DNA of 64,000 bases from JBBRHQ01 sp963738305 (GTDB lineage: Bacteria > Actinomycetota > Thermoleophilia > Solirubrobacterales > 70-9). The DNA lies in assembly GCA_963738305.1 (NCBI GenBank), contig CAVTVU010000001.1, positions 1,178,001-1,242,000 of the forward strand, written 5' to 3'. Shown one piece after another: positions 54,680 through 63,357 of the stretch; position 1 is the first letter of the stretch, and every line of letters starts with the position of its first letter. The position numbers and the translations under genes are program-made. A model generated the notes under the pieces. That model did no database searches, was not told the DNA's origin, and saw only the letters and a list, made by a program, of their open reading frames with translations.

Positions 54680-55102
54680 CTACGCACGCGGCTGCACGAC
54701 GTTCACCGGCGTCACGACTCGGTCAGCACCGCAAATTCGAGGCCGGCCATGGACTTTCACGTGCGCTCTGGTCACCTGCACGATGTAGGCCTGGGGCGCC
54801 GAGGCGGACCGTCCCAGGACTCCCCATTGTCCACGCCGGCTGGAGATGTCGACGTCGACCAGCTTCCTGGCGCCGCCGGACCTGAAGAAGAGCTTCACGG
54901 TCCTTCCGGCCCTGCACTTCGCGACCGGCGACATCAGCGGCCCCGTCACCGACAGCACGAATTGGTTCGGCCCGTTCGTGCCGCCGCTGATCCCGACCAA
55001 GACCTGGGTTGGGATAGGGGCAGCGGCGCGCCCCGACGCACCTGCCGCTCCGAGCAGGGCGATCGCCGAGACCGCGACGGATGCGAAGCGTTTGTGCCCC
55101 AT
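54680..55102 (-). CDS. Secreted protein of unknown function
   Basis: 140 residues with a Sec signal peptide (KRFASVAVSAIALLGAAGASGRAAA). The mature part is beta-rich with two cysteines (KCRAG and ICGADR). ATG 55102 has GGGAG upstream; an ATG-less open stretch extends to 55132. A TAGGGT -10 lies about 28 bases upstream. Convergent with the TPR-like gene. Confidence 0.6.
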   Translation of the reverse strand: MGHKRFASVAVSAIALLGAAGASGRAAAPIPTQVLVGISGGTNGPNQFVLSVTGPLMSPVAKCRAGRTVKLFFRSGGARKLVDVDISSRRGQWGVLGRSASAPQAYIVQVTRAHVKVHGRPRICGADRVVTPVNVVQPRA

Positions 55103-55187
55103 GGTTGGACTCCCTCTCTCGCCTGCGTCCACCCTATCGCGGGATTCCTATACTTCGCCGCGGCTCCGGGACGGGGCCACCTCCACG

Positions 55188-55260
55188 GGGCCGTTAGCTC
55201 AACTGGTAGAGCAGGAGACTCTTAATCTCAAGGTTGAAGGTTCAAGTCCTTCACGGCCCA
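55188..55260 (+). tRNA. tRNA-Lys (CTT)
   Basis: 73 nucleotides. Acceptor GGGCCGT/ACGGCCC, D-arm TAGCTCAACTGGTAGAGC, anticodon loop CTCTTAA with anticodon CTT, T-loop TTCAAGT. Discriminator A, no encoded CCA. A TATACT -10 element lies at 55149-55154. Confidence 0.97.
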
Positions 55261-55332
55261 TCCTCAGGAACCGAGGCGGCGCGCCGGCTCGACTGGGGCG
55301 GCATCCGTGCGACCCGATCGGAGGAGGCTCAC

Positions 55333-55812
55333 ATGGCAGTTGCTCAGAGGGAGATCGTCACCGCGAACGTGAAGCGCGACTCGGTGCCCTGGGTCCCGTT
55401 CACGCCGTACAGCGATGAGGTCTTCCTCAAGTATTTCAAGATCGACCCCATCCACGGGGAGATCGTCGTCTCGATGAAGTTCCCGCCGGGGCTGCAGCTT
55501 CCGACCCATTACCACACCGGGACCGTGATCGGGCACACGATGAAGGGAGCCTGGCGCTACCTCGAGCATGACTGGGTCTCGGAGGCCGGCGATACGGTCT
55601 ATGAGACCGCCGCCTCTTCGCACACTCCGCAGAGCGTCGGAGACGAGGATGCCGAGGTATTCTTCGTGATCATCGGCGAGCTCCTCTTCCTCGACGGTCC
55701 GGGCGGCAACATCATCGCCCGCGAGAACTGGAAGACCTCGCTGGAGCGCTACGAGGCCTACTGCGAGGCCGAGGGGATCGCGACGCAGGACCTGACCAGC
55801 TTCGAAGGCTGA
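55333..55812 (+). CDS. Cupin protein, 2,4'-dihydroxyacetophenone dioxygenase-like
   Basis: 159 residues, single cupin. The metal-site segment LQLPTHYHTGTVIGHTMKGAWRYLEHDW gives two His and a later Glu/His. SEAGDTVYETAASSHTPQSV supplies the second cupin motif. The pattern fits the acetylacetone/dihydroxyacetophenone dioxygenase group. ATG 55333 has GAGGAGG 5 bases ahead. Isolated gene after tRNA-Lys. Confidence 0.7.
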   Translation: MAVAQREIVTANVKRDSVPWVPFTPYSDEVFLKYFKIDPIHGEIVVSMKFPPGLQLPTHYHTGTVIGHTMKGAWRYLEHDWVSEAGDTVYETAASSHTPQSVGDEDAEVFFVIIGELLFLDGPGGNIIARENWKTSLERYEAYCEAEGIATQDLTSFEG

Positions 55813-55821
55813 CGGCCCATC

Positions 55822-56127
55822 TCAACCCTGGGGTTGCCACCAGGCCTCCTCCAGATCGACTCGCCGCCCCTTGAAGGGGACACCCTCGTCCTGCAGCAGG
55901 GCGCGCTGGCGCTCCCCCTTGGCCAGTGAGCCATCCGCTCGGACGATTCGCTGCCAGGGGACATCGGGCAGATCGCAGACGGAGAGAACCGCGCCGGCAA
56001 AGCGGGGAGCTCCGGGTGAGAGGTCCCCGTAGGTGCTGACCCGGCCGGGGGGTATGGAGCGCGCCCTTTTCAGCACCCGCCGGGCGCCGGGTGAGCCGAG
56101 GGAAATCGCGTCTCTGGTCGCCGCCAT
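55822..56127 (-). CDS. Alkyltransferase-like (ATL) DNA-damage protein
   Basis: 101 residues, the DNA-binding half of the MGMT/Ogt family: VLKRARSIPPGRVSTYGDL and VPWQRIVRADGSLAKG. The alkyl-acceptor PCHR cysteine is missing (PWQR), so it cannot reverse damage. By analogy with Atl1 it should flag O6-alkylguanine for nucleotide excision repair. Convergent with the cupin gene. Confidence 0.85.
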   Translation of the reverse strand: MAATRDAISLGSPGARRVLKRARSIPPGRVSTYGDLSPGAPRFAGAVLSVCDLPDVPWQRIVRADGSLAKGERQRALLQDEGVPFKGRRVDLEEAWWQPQG

Positions 56128-56321
56128 CGACGCATTCTCGCCGAATCGCCGATCTGAGCGGGAGTCTGGCGGGACGGCATTTCATCCCAATCGCGCGATG
56201 AAACATCACCGAGAATGGGTTGTGATGTGATCGGCTGCAAGGATCGTCACCCGCAATGAACATTCGTCTTGGCAACCGGGCGCTTGCGGCAGCACCGATG
56301 CAGTGCCTAAGGAGAACCGAT

Positions 56322-56372
56322 ATGGCCGAAGCAGATGCACCCACACTCGGAACCCTCGCCGGGAGGTCGTAG
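56322..56372 (+). CDS. Possible 16-codon leader ORF before the DUF2252 gene
   Basis: MAEADAPTLGTLAGRS, with a textbook AAGGAG (56309-56314) 7 bases ahead and a TAG three bases before the next ATG. The GGAGGT that serves the downstream ATG lies inside it. This suggests translational coupling, or a frameshift that has cut off the true N-terminus. The 56128-56375 gap also has a TTTCAT/ATGAAA inverted repeat near 56180-56203. Confidence 0.25.
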   Translation: MAEADAPTLGTLAGRS

Positions 56373-56375
56373 CCG

Positions 56376-57782
56376 ATGGGCGCAAGGGACCCACATGCTT
56401 CGGTAGAGGAGCGCGCCACCGCCGGCAAGGCGGCCCGCGAGCAGGCTCCTCGCTCAAGCCATGGGGAATGGGAGCCCGCGAAGCGCCGCAGGGATCCGGT
56501 CAAGGTGCTCGAGGAGCAGGCCACGAGCCGAGTACCCGAGCTGGTCCCGATCCGCTACGGGCGGATGCTCGTTTCCCCCTTCACCTTCTACCGCGGTGCG
56601 GCGGCGATCATGGCGATGGACCTCGCCAAGACCCCGGACTCCGGGTTGCGGGTGCAGGCCTGCGGCGACGCCCACCTCTCGAACTTCGGCGTCTTCGCCG
56701 CGCCCGACCGCCGCCTGGTCATGGACGTCAACGACTTCGATGAGACCCTGCCGGGGCCCTGGGAGTGGGATGTCAAGCGCCTCGCCGCCAGCTTCGAGAT
56801 CGCCGGGCGAAACAGCGACTTCACCCAGACGGAGACCAGGGACGCCGTGCTCAGTGCCGTCCGCAGCTATCGCGAGGCGATGCGGGAGCTCGCGGGGATG
56901 CGAAACCTCGACGTCTGGTATGCCCGCCTCGACATCGAGTCCCTGCTCGCCGAGATCGCCAAGGTCGCCGACAAAAAGCAGATGAAGGCGGCGCAAAAGA
57001 ACGTCGCCAAGGCACAAAAGAAGAACAGCCTCAAGGCTTTCGACCGTCTCGTCCACGAGGTCGACGGCGAGCCGCGGATCATCAGCGACCCGCCGCTGAT
57101 CGTGCCGGCGCGGGAGCTGGTCTCCCCCGAACAGGAGGGGGAGCTCGAGAAGCGGTTGCTGGAGCTGCTCGGCGCCTACCGGGAGAGCCTCAAGGGCGAC
57201 CGGCGCCACCTGCTCGACAGCTACCGGCTGGTCGACATCGCCCGCAAGGTGGTCGGGGTCGGCAGCGTCGGCACCCGCGCCTGGGTGCTCTTGATGATGG
57301 GCCGCGACGGCCAGGACCCGCTCTTCCTGCAGGCCAAGGAGGCCGAGGCCTCGGTGCTCGAGCCCTACGTCGGCGCGAGCGAGTTCGATAACCACGGCGA
57401 GCGGGTGGTCGAGGGCCAGTGGCTGATGCAGGCCGCCAGCGACATCCTCCTCGGCTGGCTGCCGGCGCTCGGGCTCGACGACAAGGAGCGCGCCTTCTAC
57501 GTGCGCCAGCTCTGGGACGGGAAGCGCTCGGTCGAGATCGAGACCCTGCTCCCCGAGGGGCTTCAGATCTACGGACGGATCTGCGGCTGGACCCTGGCCC
57601 GCGCCCACGCCCGCTCGGGCGACCGGATCGCGATCGGCGCCTATCTCGGCAAGGGGGAGAGCTTCGACCAGGCGATCGCCGACTTCTCCGAACGCTATGC
57701 CGACCAGAACGAGCTCGACTACGGCGCCCTCGCCGATGCGGCCAAATCTGGCCGCATCGAGGTTGAGACGGACTTGAACTGA
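56376..57782 (+). CDS. DUF2252 family protein
   Basis: 468 residues. Family hallmarks: TAGKAAREQAPRSSHGEWEP, LVPIRYGRMLVSPFTFYRGAA, CGDAHLSNFGVFAAPDRRLVMDVNDFDET, SVGTRAWVLLMMG and CGWTLARAHARSGD. The GDxHxxNFG and DxNDFDE motifs resemble the catalytic loop and metal site of the kinase-like (aminoglycoside phosphotransferase/CotH) fold. So an ATP-dependent small-molecule kinase activity is plausible but unproven. ATG 56376 with GGAGGT 8 bases ahead. Confidence 0.88.
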   Translation: MGARDPHASVEERATAGKAAREQAPRSSHGEWEPAKRRRDPVKVLEEQATSRVPELVPIRYGRMLVSPFTFYRGAAAIMAMDLAKTPDSGLRVQACGDAHLSNFGVFAAPDRRLVMDVNDFDETLPGPWEWDVKRLAASFEIAGRNSDFTQTETRDAVLSAVRSYREAMRELAGMRNLDVWYARLDIESLLAEIAKVADKKQMKAAQKNVAKAQKKNSLKAFDRLVHEVDGEPRIISDPPLIVPARELVSPEQEGELEKRLLELLGAYRESLKGDRRHLLDSYRLVDIARKVVGVGSVGTRAWVLLMMGRDGQDPLFLQAKEAEASVLEPYVGASEFDNHGERVVEGQWLMQAASDILLGWLPALGLDDKERAFYVRQLWDGKRSVEIETLLPEGLQIYGRICGWTLARAHARSGDRIAIGAYLGKGESFDQAIADFSERYADQNELDYGALADAAKSGRIEVETDLN

Positions 57783-57816
57783 TGCCCGCAAATCAAGACA
57801 AAGGAATCGGAGGTAG

Positions 57817-60231
57817 ATGATGAGCCAGCTGGATCGAAGCAAGCTTCCGATTCCCGGGAAGCCGTTCAAGGGCGTGGCCAATAGAACGCTCGAGGGCTCG
57901 CAGCCCGACTGGGATCTGATCGGCCATGTCGATGCCCCCGACGGGGCGCCCAACGTCCTTCTCGTCCTGATCGACGATGCCGGCTTCGGGAACGCCGGGA
58001 CCTTCGGAGGGCCGATCGATACCCCGAATTACACGCGGATGGCGGAGCAGGGAATCCGTTACAACCACTTCCACGTCACGGCTCTCTGCTCCCCCACCCG
58101 GGCAGCGCTGCTGACCGGCCGCAACAGCCACGCGGTCGGGTTTGGCTCGGTCGGCGAGTTCTCGACCGGGTTCCCCGGCTACACGGCGTTCGTTCCGGAT
58201 GACTGCGCGCCGTTTCCGAGGATCCTCCGGGACAACGGCTACAGCACGGCCGCCTTCGGCAAATGGCACTTGACTCCCGACAGCCAGCAGGGGCCGGCCG
58301 GCCCCTTCGATCGCTGGCCAGTCGGATGGGGGTTCGACTACTTCTATGGCTTCCTCGGTGGCGGCTCCGGCCAGTGGGACCCGTGCCTGGCCGAGAACCA
58401 GAAGATCATCGGCACCCCGGATGGCTTCGCTGACGAGGAGGACCCCTACTACCTGCCCGACGACATGGCCGACAAGACGATCGAGTGGCTGCACGCTATT
58501 CGGGGTCAGGATGCCGGCAAGCCGTTCTTCGGCTACTTTTCCACCGGCTGCAGCCACGCCCCGCACCACGTTCCCGAGCAGTGGGCGGCGAAGTACAAGG
58601 GCAGGTTCGATCAGGGCTGGGACAAGCTGCGCGAGGAGACCTTCGGCAGGCAGAAGGAGCTCGGCGTGATCCCTGCCGATGCCGAGCTGACCCCTCGCGA
58701 CGATGCCTTTCCCGCCTGGGATGACGTACCCGAGAAGCTGAAGGCGTACTACGCCCGCCAGATGGAGGTCTACGCCGGCTACTCCGAGAATGCCGACTAC
58801 AACGCCGGCCGCGTGATCGACGCGATCGACGAGATGGGCGAGCTGGACAACACCCTCGTGCTGTGGATCTGGGGCGACAACGGCGCCAGCATGGAGGGCA
58901 CGATCACGGGCTCCTTCAACGAGCTGACGATGCAGAACGGAATCCCGCTGACTGACGAGATGCAGCTGCAGCTGGCCGAGCGCTACGGCGGAATCGAGGC
59001 CTGGGGGAACCAGATGATGGCCCCCCATTACTCGGCCGCCTGGGCGTGGGCGGGCAACACCCCCTTCAAGTGGGGAAAGCAGGTGGGTTCGCACCTGGGC
59101 GGGACCCGCAACCCGCTCGTCGTCCACTGGCCCGAGAGGGTCGCCGATGACGGCGCCCTGCGGAGCCATTTCACCCACGTCATCGACGTCGGCCCGACTA
59201 TCCTCGACATCGCGGGCATCCCGATGCCGACCCACATCGACGGGATCGAGCAGCAGCCGATGCACGGCGCAGACGTTCGCCGATTCATTCACCGACCCGG
59301 ACGCTCCCGAGCGCCACACACAGCAGTACTTCGAGACGATCGGCAATCGCTCGATGTACAAGGACGGCTGGTGGCTCTCGATGAGGACCGAGCGCATCCC
59401 GTGGGTCCTCACTCCCGACGCCCTCAAGCCCTACGCGCCGGGCGCGTGGGACCCAGACGCCGATCCAATCGAGCTCTACTACCTGCCCGACGACTTCTCC
59501 CAGGCAAACGATCTCGCCGCCGAGCACCCTGAGAAGGTGCAGGAGCTGAAGGAGCTGTTCTGGCAGGAGGCCGAGCGCTACCACGTGCTGCCGTTGATGG
59601 CCCCGCTGGCGGGGTTCTTCGGGATGCTGCCCCCGCTCCCCGAGATCGCCAAGTTCGAGTTCGCCGGCGACGTCCAGAACGTCCTCTCGGGCATGATTCC
59701 GCGGATCTACAACCACTCCTACTCGATCAGCGCCGACCTCGTGGTCCCCCCCGGAGGCGCCGAGGGGGTGATTGTCGCCGAGGCCGATCACATGGGCGGC
59801 TTTTCGCTGTTCGTCGACGGCGGCAAGCTGACCCACACCTATTCGATGATGGGTGTCTTCGTCTTCCGCCAGCAGGCGGAGGAGCCGCTACCCGAGGGAG
59901 AGGTGACGGTGCGGATGGAGTTCGCCGCCGACTCGGCGAAACCGGCCACCGGTGGTGAGCGTGACGCTGTTCATCGCCGGTCGGCCGGTCGGCAGAGGGC
60001 AGGATGGAGCACACCGTGCCGATTCGTTTCTCAGGCTATGCAGGGATGGACATCGGCCGCGACAACGGCGGCGTCGTCGACCTCTCCTACGAGAATCGCA
60101 AGCCGTTCGCCTTCACCGGCACGATCAAGAAGGTCGTCTTCGAGATCAATCCGCACCGTTCGGAGGAGGACAAGCACGAGCTCCACAAGTACGTCCACCA
60201 CGGCCATACGGCGCACGCCCTGACGGCCTGA
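57817..60231 (+). CDS. Arylsulfatase (formylglycine-dependent), three frameshifts
   Basis: About 800 residues. The alkaline-phosphatase-fold sulfatase shows NVLLVLIDDAGFGNAGTFGG (metal Asp pair), the modification site ALCSPTRAALLTGRN (Cys-type, so converted to formylglycine), FGKWHL and WIWGDNGAS. Three +1 lesions near 59270, 59955 and 60002 divide the C-terminal third. After repair it runs through TQQYFETIGNRSMYKDGWW and VSVTLFIAGRPVGRGQ to KYVHHGHTAHALTA. The span is divisible by three, as expected. GGAGGT precedes the start. The maturase that would install formylglycine is two genes downstream. Confidence 0.88.
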
Positions 60232-60258
60232 GATGGTCAAGACGCCGAGGAGGTTGAG

Positions 60259-60770
60259 ATGAGGCTGCACGACACGATCGACGTCCTGATCGGCGGTTAC
60301 CTCTCGAAGGAGGCCGCCGAGGAGGACCACAGCGCGGTCCGGGACTGTGGTGCGCACCTGCAGGGCGCCGCCGTGATCAGCAAGGACCTCGAGGGAAATC
60401 TGTCGGTCGAGGAGACCGACCACATGGTTCGGAGGGTGCCGAGGGCCTGGGCGCGGTCGGGTTCGCGGTTGGGCTGTTCGCGCCACCGCTGCTCGCCGCA
60501 ACCGCGGTCGGGGCGGCGATGGGCGCCGCGGCCGGCGGTCTGCTCCACCACAAGGTCGGCAGCAAGATCGGGGAGCAGGCGGGGGAGACGATCCCGCTGG
60601 GCGGGGCGGGCCTGATCGTCGCCTACTCTCACTCGGAGGCCAACAAGGTCGAGCCCGCCGTGACCCGAGCCGTGCAGAGGACCATCGGCGAGGCCGAGGG
60701 AAACCACGTCGAGGCGCTGAAGGGAGCGCTGGCCGACGCTCAGCGGAAGATGGCCGAAGCCGACGCCTGA
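60259..60770 (+). CDS. DUF1269-like glycine-zipper protein, one frameshift
   Basis: About 170 residues after repair. The N-terminal part has IDVLIGGYLSKEAAEEDHSAV and GAAVISKDLEGNLSVEETDH. A one-base deletion near 60434 (a G missing in CGGAGG) shifts the frame; repair gives MVREGAEGLGAVGFAVGLFA. The rest holds a Gly/Ala-zipper membrane segment, GETIPLGGAGLIVAYS and a helical tail. The family is thought to be membrane-associated; function unknown. It sits between sulfatase and maturase. Confidence 0.72.
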
Positions 60771-60799
60771 AAGGAGTAGCCGTCGAGGGCAGGGCCCCA

Positions 60800-62150
60800 G
60801 TGACCGCGTCGAACCTCGCCGGGTCGGATGACCCGCCGCCGGCTTTCCATCTGCTCGCGAAGCCGACCGGCGCGACGTGCAACCTCGACTGCGACTACTG
60901 CTTCTTCCTCTCGAAGGAGATGCTCTACCCGGACAGCCGCTTCCGGATGGCGGAGGAGACGCTCGGAGCTCTACATCTGCGCCAGCTGATCGAGGCCCAC
61001 GCTGGGGTCCCCGAGGTGACGATCGCCTGGCAGGGCGGCGAGCCGACGCTGATGGGCCTCGATTTCTTCCGGCGCTCGGTGGAGATCGCCCAGAGGTACC
61101 TGCAGCCCGGCCAGCGGGCCCAACACACGATCCAGACCAACGCCACCAAGCTCGACGCCGAGTGGGCGGCGTTCTTCAAGGAGCACGATTTCCTGGTCGG
61201 GTCTCGATCGACGGTCCGCGCGAGATCCACGACGCCTACCGCGTCGACTCGCGGCGGACGTGGCAGCTTCGACCAGGTGATGCGCGGCCTCGCCTTCCTC
61301 GCGCCAGGCCGGGGTCGAGTGCAATGCCCTGACCACAATTCACGCCGCCAACGCGGAGCGGGGCCGCGAGGTCTATTGCTTCTTCCGGGACGAATGCGGC
61401 GCGCGCTTCGTCCAGTTCATCCCGATCATCGAGCGCGATCCCCGACGCAGCCGAGGACGGGTCCGATCCCGGCTGGTCATCGCTGGCGCGATCGTCTGCT
61501 CTACATGCAGGAGGGAAATGCTGTCAGCGAACGCTCGATCTCCGGCGAGCAGTACGGCCGTTTCCTGATCGACGTCTTCGAGGAATGGGTTCGCCGCGAC
61601 GTCGGCGAGGTCTACGTGCAGATGTTCGACGTCACGCTGCAGAACTTCTCGGCGAGCCACCCGGACTCTGCATCCACTGCGCGACCTGTGGCAACGCGCT
61701 GGCGCTCGAGCACAACGGCGATCTCTACTCGTGCGATCACTTCGTCGAGCCGGACTACCTGCTCGGCAACATCCCGAGGAGACAATGCTGGACCTCGTCG
61801 CGTCGCCCCGCCAGCGGAAGTTCGGACTGGACAAGCGCGAGACGCTTCCGCAGTTCTGCCTCGAATGCGACGTGCGATTCGCCTGCCACGGCGGCTGCCC
61901 GAAGGACCGGTTCATCTCGACCCCCAGCGGCGAGGCCGGGCTGAACTACCTCTGTCCTGGCTACAAGGCCTTCTTCCACCACATCGAGAAGCCGATGAGG
62001 GTCATGTGTGACCTCTTGGGTCAGGGCGCCGCGCCGGCCGAGATCATGCAGCGCTACGCATCCGAGGACGCCCGGCGCCCTCGAGACGAGCCCTGCACCT
62101 GCGGTGGCGGGCGCAACTGGGGGAAGTGCCACGGACGACGGCGGGGGTGA
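60800..62150 (+). CDS. Anaerobic-type sulfatase maturase (radical SAM) with SEC-C-like tail, seven frameshifts
   Basis: The radical-SAM cluster motif is CNLDCDYC, followed by WQGGEPTLMGLDFF, TIQTNAT, SIDGPREIHDAYR, CNALTTIHAANAERG, CIHCATCGNALALEHNGDLYSCDHFV and FCLECDVRFACHGGCPKDRF (SPASM cysteines). This is anSME, which oxidises the sulfatase Cys to formylglycine. Pieces are spread over three frames: about four +1 and three -1 lesions, net +1, matching the span. The C-terminus ends in CTCGGGRNWGKCHG, a SEC-C-type zinc motif that is unusual for maturases. GTG 60800 start. Confidence 0.82.
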
Positions 62151-62289
62151 GGCAAATCACCCGAACCAGGTGATGCCGGCCTCCGGACTCGCGGCTAGTG
62201 TCCATCCTGTCAGCGCCAGCTTCGATGAACATGATGAGACAGCGTCATGACCGGGGGAGCGGCGAACCGAGAATGAGGAGGTGGCTGTA

Positions 62290-62676
62290 ATGCGAGGTGC
62301 AGGCCGAGTCGTGTTCGCGGCGATCTTGCTGCTGATCGTGGGCACGCTGAACATCATCTATGGCATCGGCGCTCTGGACAACGCCAATATCTACGCCAAC
62401 GACACGAGATACATACTGACCAACCTCAACACCATGGGCTGGGTCCTGATCATCCTCGGCGTAATCCAGCTGACCGGGGGCTTCTCCCTGATGGCCGGCA
62501 ACGCCTACGGCCGGGTGATCGGAATCATCGGTGGCAGCATCGGTGCGATCGGAGCCCTGCTCTCGATTGGAGGGCATTACCCCTGGTGGTCCCTCGGCAT
62601 ATTCTTCCTCTGCTGCTGGGTCGTTTACGGGATCGCTGTCTTCGGCGAGGAGGATGAAAGATCGCCCGCAGCGTAA
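62290..62676 (+). CDS. DUF7144-like small membrane protein
   Basis: 128 residues with four membrane helices: VVFAAILLLIVGTLNIIYGI, GWVLIILGVIQLTGGFSLMAG, VIGIIGGSIGAIGALLSI and LGIFFLCCWVVYGIAVF. ATG 62290 fits AGGAGG (62276-62281) at 8 bases better than the in-frame GTG at 62281. Function unknown. Confidence 0.75.
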   Translation: MRGAGRVVFAAILLLIVGTLNIIYGIGALDNANIYANDTRYILTNLNTMGWVLIILGVIQLTGGFSLMAGNAYGRVIGIIGGSIGAIGALLSIGGHYPWWSLGIFFLCCWVVYGIAVFGEEDERSPAA

Positions 62677-62874
62677 GCGGGCGTCCGCGAATGCGACCTT
62701 GGCGCCCGTGGCCCTGATCCGGGCGGCGCTGCGAGGGTAGCCAAGGTCGGAGCGGTCATCGGCGTCGTCACCGAGGGCGGCGTTTCAGCATCACTCGGTT
62801 TGGGCGATGACAGGGACGCGCCCACGATGTGGAATGGCACCACGGCAACCGCAATCTGCATCGGGGAGCGATGA
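62654..62874 (+). pseudogene. Possible broken small ORF before the CMD gene
   Basis: Codon-like sequence KDRPQRKRASANATLAP to ALIRAAL is followed, after one missing base near 62734, by RVAKVGAVIGVVTEGGVS. It ends in a TGA that overlaps the next ATG as ATGA. Such coupling is typical of real genes here. Neither half has a convincing ribosome site, so this may be chance. Confidence 0.2.
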
Positions 62875-63227
62875 CTGCTGAATATGAGGAGAGGCTGCGC
62901 AGCCTGGCGATCAGTGACGAGCGCTTCGTGCAGTCGGTGCTCGGGATCGGGCTTGACACGATCGATCAGTCCCGGCTCGACCCGAAGACCCATGCGCTGG
63001 TGCGCCTCGGTGCGCTGTTGGCGATCGATGCCGCTCCCAGCAGCTACCAGTCGATCGTCGAGACCGCGGTGACAGCTGGGGCAAGCGTCGACGAGATCGT
63101 TGGTGCCGTGGTCGCTGTGGCCCCGCTGACCGGAATTGCTCGTGTCGTGTCGGCAGCCCCGGAGCTCGCCCTGGCCCTGGGATACGACGTCGACAAGGCG
63201 CTTGAGGAGAGGGACGCCGGGCAGTGA
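62871..63227 (+). CDS. Carboxymuconolactone decarboxylase family protein
   Basis: 118 residues, AhpD/CMD fold, with LDPKTHALVRLGALLAIDA and TAGASVDEIVGAVVAVAPLTGIARVVSAAP. The CxxC of AhpD is absent, so it is not an alkylhydroperoxidase of the classic kind. ATG 62871 has GGGGAG ahead. Confidence 0.85.
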   Translation: MTAEYEERLRSLAISDERFVQSVLGIGLDTIDQSRLDPKTHALVRLGALLAIDAAPSSYQSIVETAVTAGASVDEIVGAVVAVAPLTGIARVVSAAPELALALGYDVDKALEERDAGQ

Positions 63228-63357
63228 TGGCCGGGCCGGCCATCCGCTACCCGCACCGGGTTGGCCGTCGTACCCTTCGCAGGTTGGCGAGGAAACGCCG
63301 AGACAGGTCTTCGCTGGCGCGCCGCAGAGATATCTCGACAGGCGCCGTCAGCGGGCG

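Noticed and set aside
56177..56206. TTTCAT/ATGAAA inverted repeat as a parS or operator site
   Set aside because: Six-base arms with a 12-base centre do not match parS, and there is no adjacent regulator; too weak to call.
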